DNA of 64,000 nucleotides, taken from positions 53,821 to 117,820 of the forward strand of contig NZ_JAYGHY010000003.1 of the NCBI RefSeq assembly GCF_034931305.1, written 5' to 3'. The position numbers and the translations under genes are program-made. Of the stretch, positions 60,644 through 64,000 are shown piece after piece. How positions within the stretch are numbered: the stretch's first letter is position 1; each line of letters opens with the position of its first letter. The notes below the pieces were generated by a model. That model worked only from the letters and a program-made list of their open reading frames with translations, made no database searches and was not told where the DNA came from. This DNA is from Cyanobium gracile_A. GTDB lineage: Bacteria > Cyanobacteriota > Cyanobacteriia > PCC-6307 > Cyanobiaceae.

Positions 60644-61249
60644 TTGCTCCTTTTGGCTTCCGCTTCCCCGGCCCGGCGTCGCCTGCTGGAGCAGGCCGGC
60701 GTACCCCACCGGGTCCAGGTGAGCGGCGTGGATGAGGAGGGGATCCAGGAGCAGGATCCGCTGCGGCTCGTGCAACGGCTGGCCCTTGCCAAGGCGCAGG
60801 CCGTGGCGGACACGCTGAGCTCTGAGGCGGCGTGGCCGTCCCTGGGGGTGCTGGGCTGCGACTCCTTGCTGGTGGTGGAACAGGAGGTATGGGGCAAACC
60901 CAGGGATGCCGCTGAGGCGATAGCCCGCTGGCGGTGCATGGCCGGTGGCTGGGGCGACCTGCACACCGGCCATGCCCTGGTGCGGTGGCCGGCGCCGGGG
61001 GGCAGCGGGGCGCCGCAGCTGGCGGTGGTGACCACCCGGGTGCATTTTGCTGCGCTCAGCCCCATGGAGATCGAGGCCTACGTGGCCAGTGGTGAGCCCC
61101 TGGCCTGTGCCGGAGGTTTTGCCCTTGAGGGCCGTGGCGGCCTGGTGGTGGAACGTCTCGAGGGTTGCTTCAGCAATGTGATCGGGCTCAGCCTGCCGCT
61201 ACTGCGGCGCTGGCTCGACCCAGGGGTGCTCGCTCAAGCGGCTGGGTGA
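60644..61249 (+). CDS. maf: Maf-like nucleotide pyrophosphatase
   Basis: House-cleaning nucleoside-triphosphate pyrophosphatase of the Maf/YhdE family, 201 aa. LASASPARRRLLEQAG at the N-terminus is diagnostic; VLGCDSLLVVEQEVWGKP supplies the catalytic Asp region (family form ADTVVxxxGxxLGKP, here with Cys-Asp-Ser), and ALSPMEIEAYVASGEPLACAGGFALEGRGG is the second conserved block. No ATG exists near the domain; TTG 60644 places the motif directly at the start as usual. It diverges from the Npun_F0494 gene with 54 nt between them, and its last 16 nt overlap the exostosin-like gene. Confidence 0.92.
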   Translation: MLLLASASPARRRLLEQAGVPHRVQVSGVDEEGIQEQDPLRLVQRLALAKAQAVADTLSSEAAWPSLGVLGCDSLLVVEQEVWGKPRDAAEAIARWRCMAGGWGDLHTGHALVRWPAPGGSGAPQLAVVTTRVHFAALSPMEIEAYVASGEPLACAGGFALEGRGGLVVERLEGCFSNVIGLSLPLLRRWLDPGVLAQAAG

Positions 61250-62361
61250 TGGGCGCGGATCCGGCGCAGCCAGCTGGCCATGGACATTCTCTCGAGCACG
61301 CTGCGACGCCTGGCTGGATCCTCGAAATCGGGATGCAAGTCATCCAGCCAGCCCTGCAGCCGGGCAGGATCAAGGCTGCCGACGTCCCAGCTGTCGACGT
61401 AGGCCACTGGCAGGTCTGTGTAGGCGGCCGTGGTGGGATTTCTTTCGATGATCGGGATGGCGCCGGTCAGAAGGGCTGTAAAGGCTTTCGGTGAAGGGTC
61501 GAGTCCACCACCGCCGACGCAGAGGACGAAGGGATAGGTCTTGAGGGTTGGGACGAATTCGTTGTAGGGAATCTGCTCGTGTACATCAACGAAGTGACGC
61601 CAGTTGTCTTTCGCCAGCTTTGTGACCTGCTTTCTCGGGTTCCATTGCGGGCCTTCACGGACGTAATGGGCGCAGAAGGCCTTGAGAGGCTTCGCTCGGA
61701 TGGCGATCGGTGTGGCTTGCGTGATGGCCTGTTGATAGATGACATGGCCATCGCTGTTGACGCAGCCCAGTGGAATCGGCGTGATGCCGGCCAACGGGAT
61801 GTCAAGATTTTCTGCGTACCAATGCAGGAGTCTGGAATCCTCAAGGAGTTTCAACAGGCGCTGATAGAGCCCTGAGGCGAGGTAATCAGGAAACCGTTGA
61901 TCGACTTGCTGGGGCAGGGTGGTGTTGGCATCACCTGTGAGCAGGACAAAGCGTGTCGAGGCTTTGAGAAGTGGAAGATAATCTCGAAGAAACAGATCCA
62001 GGCATTCCGGAACTGCCTTGACGTAGATCAGCTGTGGCTGTGATCTGAGATCTCCGCTGAAGCCGTACCTCGTCAGGCTCCAGTCTGCCCAGTGCGCAAT
62101 CGATGGGTTGGTGGCATCCACCATGCGCGTGGTGAGAACCAGCCCTTCAGCGTTTGGGTTTTGGCGACGTAACGCTGCGCCTGCTCTTGAGAACTTTCGA
62201 CCATTGATGTGTTTCTGGATGGCTCGAGTCTGGCGCTGGATCTTTGGCTCCAGCAGCACCCTGAGTGTGCGCGGTGCGCGGTGGATCTTGCCCGAAATCC
62301 TCCTCCACAGGCTCTGAGCGTCAGTTCGGGCAGGATCACCCATCCGATCGTCCAACAGCAT
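61234..62361 (-). CDS. Exostosin/GT47-like glycosyltransferase, putative
   Basis: A 375-residue protein. The first 60 residues are basic and unconserved. The core contains FVLLTGDANTTLPQQV, LLKLLEDSRLLHWYAENLD and ITPIPLGCVN, a pattern I associate with bacterial exostosin-like proteins (HWYAxN followed by PIPLG). The C-terminal part has YPFVLCVGGGGLDPSPKAFTALLTGAIPIIERNP, equivalent to the S-P-x-x-x-E/A-x-L-x-x-G-x-I-P-I-I nucleotide-sugar site of GT47. It starts at ATG 62361 and is separated from psbC by a terminator. Codon use is less GC-rich than its neighbours. A glycan role is probable; specificity unknown. Confidence 0.7.
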   Translation of the reverse strand: MLLDDRMGDPARTDAQSLWRRISGKIHRAPRTLRVLLEPKIQRQTRAIQKHINGRKFSRAGAALRRQNPNAEGLVLTTRMVDATNPSIAHWADWSLTRYGFSGDLRSQPQLIYVKAVPECLDLFLRDYLPLLKASTRFVLLTGDANTTLPQQVDQRFPDYLASGLYQRLLKLLEDSRLLHWYAENLDIPLAGITPIPLGCVNSDGHVIYQQAITQATPIAIRAKPLKAFCAHYVREGPQWNPRKQVTKLAKDNWRHFVDVHEQIPYNEFVPTLKTYPFVLCVGGGGLDPSPKAFTALLTGAIPIIERNPTTAAYTDLPVAYVDSWDVGSLDPARLQGWLDDLHPDFEDPARRRSVLERMSMASWLRRIRAHHPAA

Positions 62362-62403
62362 GTGCGAAGCCCCATGATAAAGAGTGAGCGGAACACCGTG
62401 CCC

Positions 62404-62435
62404 AAAGAAAAAGCCCCCGCCGGTGGGCGGAGGCT
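62404..62435 (-). terminator. Intrinsic terminator downstream of psbC
   Basis: On the minus strand AGCCTCCGCC pairs with GGCGGGGGCT (ten pairs including one T-G) around a 4-nt loop, followed by TTTTCTTT. It lies about 50 nt after the psbC stop and should end the psbD-psbC transcript. Confidence 0.9.
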
Positions 62436-62485
62436 GGAGGAAGGACTACCAGAAGGGAACCAAGCAATGGTTCCCTGACAGCCGA

Positions 62486-63874
62486 TCAGTCGAGGTCTGG
62501 CATGGCCAGCGTGGGCTCAGCCTGACGGTCGATCCCCTTCTCAAAGCCGGCGGCGGCGGCGCGGGCCCGGCCCGCATGCCACAGGTGACCGACCAGGAAG
62601 AAGAAGGCCAGCACGAACTGGGTGGAGGCCAACCACTGGCGGATGTTGACGAAGTTCACCGAGTTGGGCTCGGTGATGATCCCGCCGACGGAGTTGAGGG
62701 AGGCGTTGGGGGCGTGGGTCATGTACTCAGCCGCCCGACGCACCTGCCAGGGCTGAATGTCGTTCTGGAGCTTGTCGAGGCTCAGACCGTTGGGGCCCCG
62801 CAGGGGTTCCAGCCAGGGACCACGGAAGTCCCAGAAGCGCATCGTTTCACCACCGAAGATGATCTCGCCGGTGGGGGAGCGCATCAGGTATTTGCCCAGG
62901 CCGGTTGGGCCCATGGCGGATCCGATGTTGGCGCCCATGCGCTGGTCGCGCACCAGGAAGGTGAAGCTCTGGGCCTGGGAGGATTCGGCGTTGGTGGGGC
63001 CGTAGAACTCCGAGGGGTAGGCGGTGTTGTTGAACCAGATGTAGGCCGAGGCGATGAAGCTCATGAAGCTCAGCGCGCCGAGGCTGTAGCTGAGATAGGC
63101 CTCACCGTTCCAGATGAAGGCGCGACGCACCCAGCCGAAGGGCTTGGTGATCACGTGCCAGATGCCACCGAAGATGCAGATCAGGCCGATCCAGATGTGG
63201 CCACCGATGATGTCCTCCATCGAGTCGACACCGATGATCCAGCCCTCACCGCCAAAGGGGGCGCGGGTGAGATAGCCGAAGATCACTCCGGGGCTGAGAG
63301 TGGGGTTGCTGATCAGGCGCACATCGCCACCGCCCGGGGCCCAGGTGTCGTAGACACCGCCGAAGAACATGGCCTTGAACACCAGCAGCAGCGCACCCAC
63401 ACCGAGAAGGATGAGGTGGTAGCCAATGATGTTGGTCATCTGATTCTTGTCGCGCCAGTCCTGGGAGAAGAACGCGGAGTAGTTCTCCAGGATTTCAGGG
63501 CCGCGCAGGGCGTGGTACAGGCCGCCAAGACCGAGCACGGCGGAACTGATCAGGTGCAGAACACCGACCACAAAGAAGGGATAGAGATCGGTGACTTCAC
63601 CGCCGGGGCCCACGCCGTAGCCAAGGGTGGCGACGTGGGGGAACAGGATCAGACCCTGCTCGTACATGGGCTTGTCGAAGGTGAAGTGACTCACCTCAAA
63701 CAGCATCATGGCGCCGGCCCAGAAGACCATCAGGCCCGCGTGGGCCACGTGGGCCCCCAGCAGACGGCCGGAGAGGTTGATCAGCCGGGCATTACCCGCC
63801 CACCAGGCATAGCCGGTGGAGTCGAGGTCCTTGCCCCCGACCGAGATGAGACCGGAATTAAAGGGCGTTTCCAC
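62486..63874 (-). CDS. psbC: Photosystem II CP43 chlorophyll-binding protein
   Basis: Core antenna protein of photosystem II, 462 aa, six transmembrane helices and a large lumenal loop. The sequence ETPFNSGLISVGGKDLDSTGYAWW at the N-terminus and the helices around NLSGRLLGAHVAHAGLMVFWAGAM, NIIGYHLILLGVGALLLVFKAM and FVLAFFFLVGHLWHAGRARAAAA are unmistakable; GGETMRFWDFRGPWLEPLRG includes the loop residues (Glu and Arg) that contact the oxygen-evolving cluster. The start is GTG 63874, 17 nt inside the end of psbD, the classical arrangement. An upstream frame to 63940 lies inside psbD and is not used. Confidence 0.98.
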   Translation of the reverse strand: METPFNSGLISVGGKDLDSTGYAWWAGNARLINLSGRLLGAHVAHAGLMVFWAGAMMLFEVSHFTFDKPMYEQGLILFPHVATLGYGVGPGGEVTDLYPFFVVGVLHLISSAVLGLGGLYHALRGPEILENYSAFFSQDWRDKNQMTNIIGYHLILLGVGALLLVFKAMFFGGVYDTWAPGGGDVRLISNPTLSPGVIFGYLTRAPFGGEGWIIGVDSMEDIIGGHIWIGLICIFGGIWHVITKPFGWVRRAFIWNGEAYLSYSLGALSFMSFIASAYIWFNNTAYPSEFYGPTNAESSQAQSFTFLVRDQRMGANIGSAMGPTGLGKYLMRSPTGEIIFGGETMRFWDFRGPWLEPLRGPNGLSLDKLQNDIQPWQVRRAAEYMTHAPNASLNSVGGIITEPNSVNFVNIRQWLASTQFVLAFFFLVGHLWHAGRARAAAAGFEKGIDRQAEPTLAMPDLD

Positions 63875-64000
63875 GGGGCAGAACCTCTTCAGGGAAGATG
63901 AAGTTTTCGTGCGGTTGGTCAGCGGGCGCCATCCAGGCACGCAGACCTTCGTTGAGCAGGATGTTCTTGGTATAGAACGTTTCGAATTCAGGATCCTCCG
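63858..64000 (-). CDS. psbD: Photosystem II D2 protein, C-terminal part
   Basis: Only the last 46 codons are in the window. They read DPEFETFYTKNILLNEGLRAW, then a segment ending FPEEVLPRGNAL before TAA, the C-terminus of PsbD, the D2 reaction-centre subunit of photosystem II. The rest lies beyond the right edge. The final 17 nt are shared with the 5' end of psbC in another frame. Confidence 0.98.
   Translation of the reverse strand, partial: EDPEFETFYTKNILLNEGLRAWMAPADQPHENFIFPEEVLPRGNAL

Noticed and set aside
63875..63940. Longer psbC reading frame starting at 63940
   Set aside because: It lies inside psbD, and the conserved CP43 start is the GTG at 63874.

Overview
The window is from a high-GC cyanobacterium, most likely a Cyanobium/Synechococcus-type picocyanobacterium. 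The right end carries the photosystem II operon psbD-psbC with its usual overlap. The backbone also holds the cyanobacterial division gene ftn2 (zipN), an Npun_F0494-family gene, a group 2 sigma factor, pdhA, ffh, rpsP, phoH, mnmA, cobQ and maf. HIP1-type GCGATCGC octamers occur, for example at 4049-4056, 6011-6018 and 9464-9471. No rRNA, tRNA or CRISPR array was found.

From 1 to about 41.8 kb lies one large surface-glycan island, almost all on the minus strand. In transcription order it has: the fucose/galactose precursor genes gmd-fcl-galE (41788 to 38522); a TIGR03790 protein on the plus strand; an MsbA/PglK-like ABC exporter; a GT8 transferase; an asparagine-synthase-like protein with an unusual N-terminus; a zone broken by an IS5-type transposase remnant and a truncated GT4 gene; two lower-GC glycosyltransferases; and a 2.2 kb stretch with no intact gene. 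From 26.6 kb down to 2.0 kb follows a compact 20-gene run, often joined by 4-nt start/stop overlaps: GT2, GT4 and mixed transferases (including a GT2-GT4 fusion and a tandem double GT2), a Wzy-like membrane protein, a CDP-paratose-2-epimerase-like SDR, an asparagine-synthetase-type amidotransferase, a NodU/CmcH-type carbamoyltransferase, a DUF218 protein, an SDR and a WecA-like initiating transferase. A partial FlaA1/CapD-type 4,6-dehydratase begins at 1709 and runs off the left edge. Together they look like a pathway for a heteropolysaccharide carrying fucose, carbamoyl and perhaps amide groups.

From 42 to 64 kb the window is conserved backbone interrupted by single glycan-related genes: a sulfotransferase between ffh and rpsP, a putative transferase between pdhA and the sigma factor gene, a glf/radical-SAM/glycosyltransferase trio between mnmA and a ferredoxin-cobQ operon, and an exostosin-like gene between maf and psbC.

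Translation starts deserve attention. Many backbone genes need TTG starts, phoH appears to start at CTG inside a CTGA overlap with rpsP, and a complete 2Fe-2S ferredoxin downstream of cobQ has no ATG, GTG, TTG or CTG upstream of its conserved part. All calls are from reading the sequence; no database search was run.
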